Assembly: GCA_015501595.1 (NCBI GenBank)
Contig: JADNRX010000091.1
Span: 62,001-126,000, forward strand
Length of the DNA: 64,000 nt
Source: Hymenopellis radicata
Taxonomy: Eukaryota; Basidiomycota; Agaricomycetes; Agaricales; Physalacriaceae
Direction of reading: 5' to 3'
Below the pieces are notes generated by a model. The model was given only the letters and a program-made list of their open reading frames with translations, was not told the origin of the DNA and did not search any database. Positions within the stretch are counted from its first letter, which is position 1. Each line of letters begins with the position of its first letter. Positions 1 through 11,222 of this stretch are shown here, piece by piece. The position numbers and the translations under genes were made by a program.

Positions 1-203
1 CGAACAGGCGAAAGAGCCTGCTGGTACGCCAGAGTCATTTCTTCACGCTGCTTCTGCAGACGGAGAATCTCCATGTCGATATGCGCAATTTGGGCGTCGC
101 GTTCCTTGCGCAACTCATCACTGAAAACCTCGCTTGGGGGCGCGTTGTTGTTGGAAAGAAACGGCTTCAAAGAGCCGGAAAGACGCGAAGGTTCGTGTTC
201 CAT
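1..203 (-). CDS. F-box-like protein, N-terminal part (runs off window)
   Basis: The minus strand is open from an ATG at 203 to the window edge (67 codons visible). After a short Ser/Pro-rich leader it encodes a charged heptad-like segment (around residues 32-58: DELRKERDAQIAHIDMEI, then LRLQKQREEM). This coiled coil usually precedes the F-box (LPxEILxxIF) in the large Agaricomycete F-box family. The F-box itself would lie beyond base 1, so the assignment rests on the N-terminal signature only. The broken F-box gene at 10,997-17,452 has the same kind of leader. The family recruits substrates to SCF ubiquitin ligases; the substrate is unknown. A gene ending before the F-box cannot be excluded. 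Confidence 0.6.
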   Translation of the reverse strand, partial: MEHEPSRLSGSLKPFLSNNNAPPSEVFSDELRKERDAQIAHIDMEILRLQKQREEMTLAYQQALSPV

Positions 204-1085
204 GTACAACCCACTAGGTAACGCTAGCTTGAGCGCAAAGAAAACGTAGAAGGTCCGGACGACGTACAAATCAACACCCGTCTGTTTAGTAACTTGACTT
301 GAATACGAAGGCTTGGTGTCAGGCTGAAGAGAGGATTCTTCAGCAAGAGTCTTGGGCAAAGAGCTATGCATACCGCAGTTACAGGTGGAAAATGGGACTC
401 ATGATGGTGGTCAAAGTACAACAGGGCCGCTCGGCTAATAGGTAGGATCGGAGGCGTGTTGATATTTGCAATTGTTATGTAGGTCTCCAAAGTTATACAT
501 ACATCCACATTTAACGACACTTTCCGCATTATGCTATGTAAGGGCGGCCTAACAACCTTGTACGGTCAGACATCCTTTCCGACGGCGCGAGGCCGTAAGG
601 AGAAGGCAAACGATATATACAAGTTGTGGGTCCATGTGTACTCAAACAAATCTGTCAGCAGGCTCGATCTCGGGAGAAAGACTAACAACACTGACAGCTA
701 ATAACACACAAATCATTGCGCATAGCGATATATGGCAACTTCGTATTCACTATCACACAACATATGCGCGGCTAATTTTCCTACCTTCGACTCGAGCTGA
801 ACTGGAGTCGCGTTATTACCCCTGCCGCCCAATGGCATCATCGCAAGGCTTCATGTTCCCCGTCTCTAAACCGTTTACATTTCATCGGACACAGTTCACC
901 ATTCTACCTGGCGTTAGGAGAACAGCGTTGAGCTCACAGGCCTGTAATGCCCTTGAAGGCTCGGGGGCCGGGGCATCGAGATACTAGTCCACACTACCGT
1001 ATCCGTATGACGCTCCAGCCATGAAAGCAATTGTACTCTGTACGAAAAGCCAGATGAGAAACGTTTCAAGCCGGATCTGCGTGTA
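204..1085. other. Intergenic stretch, nothing recognised
   Basis: This stretch lies between the F-box start and the MYND gene end. The open frames at 224-529 (minus) and 634-987 (plus) show no family motif, no convincing splice structure and no paralogue in the window. I see no RNA gene or repeat. Confidence 0.5.
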
Positions 1086-3012
1086 TTAGTCGAGGTCTGA
1101 TATTAAAGGGTTATAAATAATACGCCCTCTATTGCTGAGAGTCTTATAGTCGGAACACCCCAACTTCTTAGTCGACTCTATGCCTGCAGGAAGGAGAGTA
1201 CATGTCGGTATGCCCTGCTTGAGGCGAACAAACTCTGCGACATGGTTGTACTCGGGCATATTCCTGTATTCGGCTAGAGGTCGCAACCTTATCTCGACCG
1301 GAGCGGTGGTGAAGTCCACCTCGCGCACTAGGCTCTGGTCGTCACGAACGTGGGATCGCATGATGTCTCTAATGTTGTAGCTGAAGAAGTATAGATCTCG
1401 AGAACAGGTTCCCTTCATGTTCGCTAACATTTTTGATCAGGCATTGTACAAAAATTTCAAGTTGGCGCTTACTGTTGAAACTCCGATGCATTGCAGCACA
1501 TATTGACCGGTGACGAGACTTCCAGTCTTCCTTCTGGCATGCGCGCGAACAGTAGTAGAACGCGCCACAACCAGAGCACCTTTTCAAAGGACAGATCTCG
1601 CCGACAAGATTTGGGCACTAGAGATGGATGCTCAGATCAGTGTTATCTGAATACGAAGAAGAACTTACAGATGCGCAGTCACAAATTGTCACAGGTTGTT
1701 CTTGGTAGAGACGCTTTAGCTCTAGCAGTTCATCGAGGCGGGCCTGATATGCTTTCCATTCGAAGGAGGCGCGCATATCCTCGGAGAGACATCGTTGCAA
1801 ATCGCGGTGGACTTGCAGCGCTGACGTCAAGATTGAATAATACATGAGGTATGGCGCAACCTCCTGTAAGAGAAAAGCCGCCTTATATGCGTACGAATGA
1901 CGGTATTTGTCACCGAGGACAGTTCGGTACTTCGACGTCAGGTATTCGGCTCGGATGAGACTGTAAATGGCCTTGTAGTCGTAGGCCTGTTTTACTGCTC
2001 GATTACCGAAGACATCGATCAATTTTACAACATGCTGTCCGCCCCACATCACGGCATCTAAAGACAAAGTGAGCATAAGTCTGACCTTGATGTTTTCTGT
2101 GACTGTATTTGACTGAGCAGGGTTCATGAGTCGATCGAAGAATTTCGAACCCGCCACCGAGTGCATCATCTCGCATGTCCAACGGAGATGCTCGTTTTGC
2201 ACCAGACGATCCGTTATGTCGACGATGACCATGAAAGGCAGCATTGCGCGGTGCATTATTGCCAGAGTCTTTACTGAAACCCCGTACGCCTGACTATCAA
2301 AGTCGTCTGTACCATTGACCACACCGATCTCGCGTATGACACAAGATTGGAAGGCAGTAGTGAAGGCGATGTATTCGTGACATAAGGCGTCGGAGAGAGC
2401 CATGGCGTGGGGTGGGAGATTACGAAGATCCGGGCGAGCGGTGTCTGGAATAAGCTCCGAGATGATGTGGAAGCAGTTTGTGTGTGTGTGTGGGGACGAA
2501 GATGCGGCGCGCAGGAGCTCCAATACAACCTACGAAACGAAGAAGCTTGGTTTACTATCTCTGCAGTCGCGAGCCGCAACCTTCATAGATAAAACCTCTT
2601 GATGGATTTTAGGGGAGTGCTGATTTGTGTGAAGCAGAAGTACCAAAAGGATTTCCGACGAAAGCTTCCCAACATCATTGTGGAAATCGCAGGTCCGCCC
2701 CATGGCAATTATGTGATGGATAAAGTAGGTAATCCAGGATTTCATGTAAGGCAAGATCTTCAATGCGAAACGGGTACTTTCGGTTGAAGATCCTATCAGA
2801 CCATCGCTGATGCTGAGATGGAGCGCGCTAAGGACCGCCACTGCAGCGTTCATCGGATCGTTGGGATCGCTGGAGGGCATTGGTATAGTATCTGGCACGG
2901 GGACGTGACTGGCTTTGAGCACAACATCGGAGAATCTCTGGAAAGCGCTACGATTGCGAGGAGCCTGCTCAGCGAGATCGCGTAACGCGGAAGGATCCAG
3001 CAATACGGACAT
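1086..3012 (-). CDS. MYND-type zinc finger protein
   Basis: A four-exon gene read right to left. The introns are 2595-2530 (66 nt), 1668-1618 (51 nt, GTAAGT donor) and 1472-1424 (49 nt, GTAAGC donor, CTGAT branch site). The spliced frame is 1,761 nt, or 586 aa. Residues 1 to about 420 are helical and unassigned. A MYND finger follows, at about residues 420-465: CDCASC, then RCSGCGAFYYCSRACQ and HRSIC, giving the usual Cys/His ligand pattern. A C-terminal tail of about 125 aa follows the finger. MYND fingers bind proline-rich peptides in partner proteins. In Agaricomycetes such proteins are numerous and mostly of unknown role. Every exon join is in phase, so the gene looks intact. It lies tail-to-head upstream of F-box/LRR copy A on the same strand. 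Confidence 0.8.
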
Positions 3013-3431
3013 AGAAGAATCACTAGAAGTCGATGTTAGTCGCTGTCCAGTGCAGAAGTTGTAGAACCATTCCTTACCTTTTTCAAGGATAATGGAGGGA
3101 GCTTGCCAGAAAGAGATATAGCCCTAGGACGGATGACTGATACTGTGCCCTCGAGATCCCGTTAGACGCGACATTCATCGATGGGAACAGAACTTACCGT
3201 TTAACTTTGTCTAAGGGCGTTGAACTTGGACCATGAAAGCAATGTTCAACAAACTTCCATTACGTAATTTGATCATTTTCCTCAACAAGAGCAGTTGAAC
3301 ATCATATCATAGTCATGCATAATGACTCCCTCGGGCCATTAAAGCTTGCAGAATGGCGCGGTCAATCAAATTAACGAACAAACATGTATAACTTGACAAC
3401 GATTCACTTGAGGCGTACTAGTACTACACAC
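3013..3431. other. Spacer between MYND gene and F-box/LRR copy A
   Basis: AT-richer spacer holding the likely promoter and 5' UTR of the MYND gene (reading left) and the 3' end region of F-box/LRR copy A. No other feature is recognised. Confidence 0.4.
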
Positions 3432-6093
3432 TCAGTTGCCCCATACTTCACTTACTTTCCAAGGCAGAGCAGCTCTTCCTGTCATACGTGCACCTCCATC
3501 CCCAGAGTCTCTCGTCCATACTCTGGCGGGAAAACGGCCGATAGGATCCCAGACATCTGGTATACCATTAAACGAAATCGTATTCAATCCGGGGCAGCTC
3601 TCGAAAAGGCTAACAGCCGCCGCCTTCTGGACGTCGTCCAAGCCGTCGTCCATTGGATAGTCTTCACGTCTAGGACGGTAGCTGAAGCCGCTAACAGAGA
3701 GAATGAGAACCTCGAGTTTTGGAAGCCGTGCGGCGATGATTTCTCCGAGTCGCGGCTGGAGAAATGTATTGAGGAGGCAGGATGAGAGTCAGAATAAGCA
3801 CACTCACCAGATCGTCCTTCTGCGTGGCCATCCTGAGCTCAAGAGAGCGCACGGTCTGGAAATCGCTTGAATGTTCTTCTGATGAATCCGGGAACACATC
3901 GAAAACGGTATGACCCTGCGCGTCGAAGCACAGAGCTTCCAAATGAGGCGAACCAGTGACAGAGATTGACGGATGATACATCTCGACCGTCACAACCGAG
4001 GAAGGTAATATGAGCCTTGACAAGGGCAACATTGACCATGTCGCCACATACAGGTGTTCCAGGTCATCGAATATACCCGACAAGTCCACAGTGATACTGG
4101 GGGTGTTCGCCGAATCGTACGTACTGTCGAGGGAGAGAAAACGAACAGAGGAGAAGGACTTTTGTAACAGGAGACGGATGTCTTCGATTGGCAAGTCTGT
4201 AGTAAGCTCTAGTTTTTCGAGACCGGGGAAAGCGGGGAGACCATGTATCGTTGTCTGCTCATGGTGGAAAACCAGATGGCGAAGAGTCTGTGACGATGCG
4301 TTCATCAATGCTTTTTGAGTTGTCCACAATACAGGTGTGAAACCAATTTGATCTGCATGTATTGTGAGTTTCTCCAGATGACATGGGATCGACGCCGGTG
4401 GTGTCGAACTTGGGATAGTGGGTGCCCCACCTAAATGACTCAGACTGGCCCCAAGTTTAAACAGCGAAAGCGACGAGAGGTTGGGCCAGCGACGCGTAAC
4501 AGCCGCTATGGCGTCCATGGTTCTAAAATGACACGCAACCTCTACGGAATCATTCTCTTCCAACTTGGTACTGCAGTTCTCGCATACGTAGGGCACATAC
4601 AAGTGCAGTTCCACGAGGTGCGTAATCGACTCCGCCAGACACAGATGCAGAGGAGGATACTTGTACATATTGATGGCACTTCCAGAAGTGATTCCTTCGA
4701 CGCGGACGCGAAGCCGACGAATATGCGAGGCCAACTGGGGCTTGGATGAGAGCACCTTGACCAGTGCATATGATCGTGCTTCGAGATTCCGTATCTCCTC
4801 CATAGTAATCGCAACGGAGGGGAATGGGTCGACGTAGATGAGCGGAGTGCATATCTCTCGCAAGTGCTTGCACGTAGCGGCGAGATCAACGAGACTTTGC
4901 AGGCTGTCGGGAAGGAAAGAGTAGATGTATTGGTGAATTTCGGTTGGCAACCCCACAAAACGCGACTGCCGCCGGGGCTTCCCTTTGGGCGGATGAATGA
5001 TGTTCAATCCGGGCGGATTGTGGGGAAGTGTTGCTGGTGGGTCTCTCGCCAACGATGGCTGCAAGTCAGAGAAAGCGGGGCTTATGCTCTTCAGGGCCCG
5101 GCAGACAACGCCAACAAGCGTTCCCTTGTCGAATACCGATGCGTCCCCTCCGTATGACTTGTACGGGTCCATCCCGATTGCTCTATCTCTGGCGGTCGTC
5201 TCCTTCATGATAGCGTATAGAGCGACAAGTAAGCGAAAACAGTGGAGACTGTACGCTGCTCGGAGGTCAGGGCTTTGGTATGCTGGAGGCGCTGAATACC
5301 AAAAGGCAGTATGGGGATCTTCGTTGCCATTGGAAGAGGGAACAAGAGGTCTACTGTTCTGAAAGCGGGAGTGGAAGAGAGACGCTCTGCTCGTTCCCCT
5401 ATCAAAAGATGCGCCAGAGTCCAGGGCAAGGACCAAATTCAAAAGCAGGTAATAGCTCATGGTGAAGGAGGCGAAAGAGCGTAAGCCTGGTCCAGTATCA
5501 TATTGACCTGAAGCGCAGAATTAGAAGATAAAGAGCGGGTAAAGAATTAGATCTCACCAGAAGTATAGGTACTCAGAAGATTCCGCATCGCCACTCTAGG
5601 ATGTTGAGCAAGATATATGAGCGGCGCGAGATGACGAAATGGATTTGCCGGTTTTGTGAGAACCATTAGGATGAATTGTGCATCATAATCGGAGTCAGCA
5701 TTCTCCCAATATTGCCGCTCAGAGAAGTTTAGGTCCGTATTAATGTACGCCGGCGCGCTGATGGCATCAATGAAATCGACCGGAAACAGCGCGTTGTCTT
5801 GTACTCCGACATCTCTCCATGCATCCCGCGACGCATTAGGCTTTGGAATGACAGATAACTGACCCTCAGCGACCTCAACTATAAGGGAGGCGAGGACGCG
5901 CGTGAAGTGCGCGAAAGCCTTCTGTCTACTGTCAAATCGGGAACCTAGCCGAACTTTGAAGCCAGTTGACCGGTCAAAGTCAACATGGTCGGTAAGACCT
6001 GAAGGACATAATCTCATTAAATTAATCGAGGTACGGATGGGTAGAGCACTTACAATGCCAGGGGATCTTTCCTTGTTGATGTGGAGAGGTCAT
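3432..6093 (-). CDS. F-box/LRR-like protein, copy A of an inverted pair
   Basis: Four exons: 6093-6054, 5998-5558, 5507-3808 and 3755-3432. The introns are 6053-5999, 5557-5508 and 3807-3756, all GT..AG and all at the same places as in copy B (27,869-30,516). The spliced frame is 2,505 nt (834 aa). Residues 1 to about 290 form an N-terminal region I do not recognise; it begins MTSPHQQGKIPWHC and includes LTDHVDFDRSTGF and DALFP-like blocks. An F-box follows (FVGLPTEIHQYIYSFLP then LAATCKHLREICTPLIYVDP). After it come about 450 residues with repeated LxxLxL strands, as in F-box/LRR-type substrate receptors. It probably acts as an SCF adaptor; the target is unknown. The frame is fully open. Copy B is nearly identical in the N-terminal part but clearly different in the LRR-like part. 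Confidence 0.82.
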
Positions 6094-6120
6094 GGTCGCA
6101 AGAGGAAAGAGTTTCTCACG
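3432..6120 (-). repeat. Arm A of a 2.7-kb inverted segmental duplication
   Basis: The whole four-exon F-box/LRR gene, introns included, is repeated in opposite orientation at about 27,825-30,516. Similarity starts a few tens of bases upstream of the ATG (shared GTGAGAAAC) and stops just past the shared AAAGTAAGTGAAGTATGGG near the stop codon. The duplication therefore covers essentially the gene alone. The two arms point outward and about 21.8 kb lies between them. Confidence 0.85.
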
Positions 6121-6518
6121 ACTCTCACATGGAAATCTCGGTGCCGTCGGCATTTGCTTTTCAAGAACCAGATTCAAACCAAATTCAAACCGAATTCATC
6201 ATTCCAGAACTGTAATCGTTATTTATGCTAGGACATACCCCGCGTGTGGCATGGATAACCTCTGTAGTAGTTGAGGGAGTGAGCACCGCTGGCGGATACC
6301 TGACCATGAATCTCTGTCGAAGTATAGCAGTGGTTGTGTTCTTCCCGCTTACATGGATCGGGAGACGTGCCCTAATTTCCAGGTTATTCGTAGTTCTACT
6401 CATTCCATTTCAGCGCTTTCAAGCGCATAGTAACGACAAATGAAACCATAGCATGATATCGTAGCATGGTCCTTTAGAGGTACGCCGTTCGGCATTTCTC
6501 CCTTCTAACTGTATGTCC
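6121..6518. other. Intergenic, 5' side of F-box/LRR copy A and 3' side of GT69 gene
   Basis: No coding signal beyond short frames. This is the likely promoter of F-box/LRR copy A plus the 3' flank of the mannosyltransferase gene. No repeat was seen. Confidence 0.4.
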
Positions 6519-7943
6519 TCAGCGACACCAATCCGCTTCGACGAAACCCTCCCAGTCCCTCTTGCATTTGTCCTCCTTCAGCCAGATCGCGTCACTAACC
6601 CACCCAAACAACCGCCACCCTATCCAGTCCTGCCAGATAAGTCTCCAAGGCCACGCCAGATTCATGTACTCCAACTGCGTATGAAAAACGTAGTTTAACT
6701 TCTCGTACGCCACTCTCACCCGAGGATTAACATAAATCTTTGGTCGCTGAGGCGTGTTCCAGAAGTGCATGTCCATACCGATAATGAAACACTCCGACGA
6801 AGTGCAGTCTGTACTGCCTCGGAATTCAAGAGGAAGCGGAGGAAGAAAGTCGCCCGTGCGGGTGGGTGAGTCGGTGGAGGGTTTGGTAACGTTAACGCCG
6901 CCAGGTGTAAACCAGACTGCGTTGAATACGGCGATACCATTCCAACAACTGGCGACTTCGATAGGTTGGTGACGTCGCAGATTGCTGACAGCACGCGAAT
7001 CGGAGGAGAAGTAAGGCCATATTTCCTTTGCGGTCCTGCCACATGCATCACGGACTACCCAGCTGGAATAACATGAGCTCGAGGAGAAGCAGCATCGCAG
7101 CCGACTTACATATCATACAAGCCGATGCCGTCGAAGTCCATTGCGCAAGCAAGATCGTAATCTCCGCGCTTAGTATCTATCAGCTCCATAACTTCGCCTG
7201 TCGTTTTACGATATCAGGAGGGCTTCGGGAAGGAAAGCCCAACACGTACGCCAATCAAAAAACACATCGTTAAAGAATATGACCTTGCTGAAGCGGCGTT
7301 CCATGTCCTTCAGAGGTTGGAGGACCTTGTTACGTATCTCCGCCATATAAGCGATGCGGGCAGGACTGTTCAGCCCCCACCGACCTCTAGTACCCTGCTC
7401 GGTTACGATCTTGTTCGCAACACCTCGCTTGTCAAGCTCCTCCTTGAACGCCCCAAGTAGGGCCGCGCTATTATCTACCGAATTCGACTCATATATGGAG
7501 ACGAACACGTTCGCTTCTCCAAGATGCGCGATAAGTTCGTGCATCTCTTTCTTCCAGGACGGCAATACGGCCGCCGAGTTGTACAAGTTTGCCGCCATGT
7601 AGTACGAGGCATTCCGTGGAGTCAACTCCGGAATGGTAGCGGAGGAGGAGCGTCGCAGGCCGAACAGAAAGAGGTACGCACACCACACGAGGCATGCCAT
7701 TCTTCTGTAATAACACTCGTTGTTGTTTTTCCACGTTATGAGGTAGTGCACCGTCGCGAAGGGTACACATAAGGATACCAGAGGGAGATATACCAGGAAT
7801 GTGGAGAAATATCCGAGATGATAGGACAGGAAGATTCCTGTGACGATTGAAAACACGAGGGAACCAAGTAAAAGTACGTGTTCTCGGAGGAAGACAGATA
7901 TGGGATGTCGATTCCGGGTTCTATACTTGCCTTTAGGTCGCAT
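6519..7943 (-). CDS. CAP59/CMT1-type mannosyltransferase (GT69 family)
   Basis: Three exons: 7943-7250, 7197-7110 and 7062-6519. The introns are 7249-7198 (GTACGT donor, CTGAT branch site) and 7109-7063 (GTAAGT donor). The spliced frame is 1,326 nt (441 aa). The N-terminus is cytosolic-basic, followed by two or three hydrophobic segments (about residues 20-100), as expected for a Golgi type II membrane enzyme. The catalytic part carries family signatures: VFVSIYESNS, the KVIFFNDV block, GDYDLACAMDFDGIGLYD (the DxD-like region), WVVRDACG, VASCWNGIAVFNA and SECFIIGMDMHFW. In Cryptococcus, Cmt1 is an alpha-1,3-mannosyltransferase using GDP-mannose and the related Cap59 is required for capsule. 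In mushrooms these enzymes probably act on wall or secreted glycans. The gene looks intact. Confidence 0.9.
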
Positions 7944-8213
7944 AATTACCTCCCAGAGAGGGACGTGGCAGAGCGAGCCAGGACGGATGTAACGTACACT
8001 ATGATGATGGTTGTGAACAAGTCATGACAGGGGCTTTTTGATTGACGACACTTCTGGTCAGTGGTCACAACACTTAAGTTCGACTTTTTCTTCGGACGGC
8101 GGACGCGGGAAATGGAATAGTGGCGCGTGCGACTCCGGAAATCTAAAAAAGAGAATTCTATCTCTCAATTGGAATAGTTTGAAAGATTTAAAAAACATGG
8201 AATATGCTGCAGA
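7944..8213. other. Intergenic between GT69 gene and tRNA-Ala
   Basis: Holds the presumed GT69 promoter (minus strand). No other feature seen. Confidence 0.4.
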
Positions 8214-8288
8214 TGGACACATTGGGAATTGAACCCAACACCTCCCGCATGCTAAGCGGGCGTGATAAACCAACTACACCATGTGCCC
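8214..8288 (-). tRNA. tRNA-Ala (anticodon AGC)
   Basis: On the minus strand a 75-nt cloverleaf is visible. The acceptor stem GGGCACA pairs with TGTGTCC and is followed by discriminator A. The D arm is GTG..CAC. The anticodon stem CCCGC/GCGGG closes a TTAGCAT loop, so the anticodon is AGC. The T arm is TTGGG/CCCAA around TTCAATT, which doubles as the B box. There is no intron and CCA is not encoded, as usual in eukaryotes. Confidence 0.95.
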
Positions 8289-9222
8289 GTACCCGTAAAC
8301 GTCATCAACCTTTGTCAGACAGTGTTGAAAGAGTCGTTCAAACTTTTACTACCCTTAACTGGGACCCTACGATCGGCTTTTTTCATTTCCGATTCATCTC
8401 GACGTCTGACTACTGGTGGCTTGTTGGTGGCGCTGCTTACGAAGTATTATATCTGAATGGTCCCTGCGAAGGCTTGCGTCTTTCTGGCCAACGGCATGCA
8501 TCCTGAAACCTCCGTGTCTTCCCAACTGAGTTGAGAGACTCCCGTCACCTCCCCAAGTGCATTGTTGTTCGACTGCGACTAGGAAAAGTGAAGTGTACTC
8601 GTGGCAAGGCTCTCCACTACGCGTCATTTACCCTTGCTCCCTGACATGCTGTTGTCGTACTGCTCGCTTGTGCACTCGCTTTTGAAGAGCCGTCTCTCCG
8701 TGGCCGCTGAGCTGATACAAGTGGGAGGAGCCCGCGTGTATGAACAGCTAATATGTCGCTTCGGAGCTATCGCTAGAAAGCGCATGCACAGCTATGTAGA
8801 CGTTTCTTTTATCTCGTAGATCCATCCGGTATAATTCCTCAAGCTCCGATGCGGCGATGCTGGTAAAACTGTGAGGTCTATCCATCTGAGCACAACAAAG
8901 CAGTAGCTGAAATTTGCAAATTTCAGGGCTCGGGTTCCTTTCGATGACTCGAGACTTGATGTTATCGATTGTGGACGCAATCTCGGGAATCCCCATTCCA
9001 GCGCCGTCTCCTGCCATGCGTTGTCTACCCTATGTCGCTGGGTTCGACTCTACTTACCCCCGAGTCCGGAATGAACCCCGGATTTTATAACATCCGCTCA
9101 CAGCTATGAATATGCTTGCACATTGTTACTTCCTACGAGCCACTCGAACAACTGTTAACAGCTCTTGACCAGGTCTTATACTTGGACCCTTCCAGCTTGA
9201 CGTACCCACCTCAGGCTCCTTA
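8289..9222. other. Intergenic, one unassigned short ORF
   Basis: The only frame that looks protein-like is 8748-9017 on the minus strand (89 aa, starting MAGDGAGMGIPEIASTIDN, with a helical charged middle). It has no recognised domain, no paralogue here and no clear intron extension. I list it as possible but unsupported. The rest shows nothing. Confidence 0.3.
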
Positions 9223-9705
9223 ATGGCTGCCGCTTCCATGCCCTCCCCACTCATCGGCATTGCTATTCACACCCTAAACGCCACCGACAATACCGATTGT
9301 CGCTGGAGTCTTCTCCTCGCCAAAGGTTCCTTCGACGCCCCGGACGTCCAGACCTATTCCGTTACGCGAGACCGCTCAGCCTGGCGGAGTGATCATCGCG
9401 TCGCACCACTCAGCCATTCCCCTACCCTCCGAGGCGTTCTGCAAGTTCGCCTCAGTCCCGAGCTCCCGTTGAGGTTCAACGAGCTGAAGGACTTCATTCA
9501 ACAATTTCCTGCGAGCGCTGAGGGCTACAACACGAGAAGTCGAGGATGGGGCGGTACCATGTACACACATAGAATCTTGGATAGCTTGTTCGAGGCAGGT
9601 TGCATCGAACTCCCTTGCCCCATCGAGGACCTAATGTCTCGCGTGGACCTGCGGGTGACGTATTTGAGGCGGTCGTCTGGAGTCGTGCCTGTGCTACCGC
9701 TTTGA
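9223..9705 (+). CDS. Hypothetical protein, 160 aa
   Basis: A single uninterrupted frame from an ATG after a Kozak-like context, ending in TGA. The protein opens with a strand-rich segment (PLIGIAIHTLNATDNTDCRWSL), continues with a basic middle, and has a helical FNELKDFIQQF segment. It ends with an aromatic-rich part (GWGGTMYTHRILDSLFEAGCI). This layout resembles small intronless proteins common in Agaricomycete genomes, possibly the DUF7770-type group, but I cannot confirm that. No function is proposed. A short-lived ORF is possible, but the composition looks coding. Confidence 0.45.
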   Translation: MAAASMPSPLIGIAIHTLNATDNTDCRWSLLLAKGSFDAPDVQTYSVTRDRSAWRSDHRVAPLSHSPTLRGVLQVRLSPELPLRFNELKDFIQQFPASAEGYNTRSRGWGGTMYTHRILDSLFEAGCIELPCPIEDLMSRVDLRVTYLRRSSGVVPVLPL

Positions 9706-10309
9706 GGAGGGTCGCTCAGAGGATTATCACCGGAAGGGCTAGGATCTAAGCCCGTCCAGCTCCACGGGAGCAGGATGAGGCTGACTGTACTTTGGGTATG
9801 GGAAACTTGGACCATCGCATTTTTGTCTGCATTGTAATTAAGTATTAGAACATCGATGTTGTATTATATATATAGATTATGCATTTACGAAGAAGTACAC
9901 GCTGGCGATGGGATTCTACCTCGTAAGTGGTGTGGCGTTTACGAGAATCGAGATGCCTTCGCCGACTTGCTCGGAACCGAATATTGTCGTATTGATGTAG
10001 CGGGCCGAGAGACTGCGCTTGCACATTCATGCCCTAATTTTGTACTAAACAATAGCGTCGAACAATGACAAGGGAAAAGAAGACGAGCCTCTGCGAATTA
10101 CAGATGGTTCTACAATGCTTTTAAGCAACCAGTGCCAACTAGCCGACCGCAACCGTGTACGATGCCTTCCAAAACACTATATTCTGATAAGTAGGAAGAA
10201 CGAGGGCACTTCATATCGGACGGACGAAGAAGGAAGTTACGCTGTTTAAAAAACGCGCATGCAATAACGCCCGCATGGAACACGACCCCACGAGAGCCGA
10301 TCGTATGGG
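9706..10309. other. Intergenic, short frames only
   Basis: AT-rich around 9,840-9,880 (possible 3' region of the preceding ORF). The short minus-strand frames at 9845-10030 and 10110-10322 show no motif. The second is continuous with the F-box-like remnant to its right and may be degraded LRR sequence. Confidence 0.3.
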
Positions 10310-10549
10310 CCACCTCCGCCATTAAGTATCCTCAGACCGAAGTCAAATCCCAAATAGAGATAGGCCAAGTACTGGCCAAGGAGAGAACTATAGACTCGTA
10401 ATCTTCCAGTTGCGGCGGGAAAGAATTTCGTATGTAAAGCTCGAGCGTTTCCAGAATTAGGACGAGACTCGGGAGCCGTTCAGAAAGCCGAAGACGGTAG
10501 AAACCTGTTGAACAAAACGATAGGAGGGAAGAGGATGGGGATCACTCAT
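10310..10549 (-). pseudogene. Degraded F-box/LRR C-terminal fragment
   Basis: After an apparent acceptor (GTTCAACAG, minus strand near 10,500) the frame reads FYRLRLSERLPSLVLILETL and continues with LEDYESIVLSLAS, ending at a stop near 10,335. It parallels the last exon of the two F-box/LRR genes (RLREIIATRLPKLEVLILSV). No upstream F-box or complete frame was found, so this looks like an isolated 3' fragment. The homology is judged by eye and is weak. Confidence 0.4.
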
Positions 10550-11037
10550 ACCGTACTATAGTACATGACGTTCACAGGAACCAGAGGTAACTCGAAGCCT
10601 GTTTATATGATTAGTCGGAACAAAACATGACTCGCCGCGTTGCTGTGTCGCGTTGTGGGTTGTTGTTGAATGACTAAGTAGTCCGGATAAGGAAATTGTC
10701 ACTTCAAACAGTACCATCACATGCCTAGTTTCGGGAAGCTTTCTAATAGCACTCTTGTCCAGCGGTTCGCGAAAAGGCCTCAAGAAGACTTCAGAGGTAA
10801 GAAATACTTGACTTCTTGGGCTAAGTTTTGTGCATACTCATGTTATGTTTGTGAAGCAGGCGCCTAAAAGACATCCTATCAGTAATTTTTTAGCTCGACT
10901 ACTCCCTTCAGAAGAACCGTGTATTCAAACTATTTCGCTCGATGGTAGGTAAATCATCCGTACTTCTACTTCATACGTTGATAGCCTACGTTTCAGATGA
11001 TTTTTCCTGCAATTCCAGAGTTTCCGCTTCCTTTTCC

Positions 11038-11222
11038 TGTTGGGAGCTGGTATCGGAGGAACCAACCGAATGGCTCACATGAGTGAGGACTGCGCGTAGC
11101 GCGGGACTCGAGCGACGGGAACAACGACGATGATGGGATAAAGGAAGGAATGGATGATACACGTGGTAGTCTACGTGGGGTATGTACTCCCGGGTACACG
11201 GGCCGACACAAATATCGCAACA
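11038..11222 (-). repeat. LTR (3' LTR of the non-autonomous element)
   Basis: 185-bp repeat with TGTTG...CAACA ends. It is uninterrupted and shows the empty site of the MITE that sits in the partner LTR. Confidence 0.88.

Noticed and set aside
3384..3785. 133-codon plus-strand ORF over the end of F-box/LRR copy A
   Set aside because: Shadow of the last exon on the opposite strand; the mirror frame at 30,106-30,456 exists only because the gene is duplicated.
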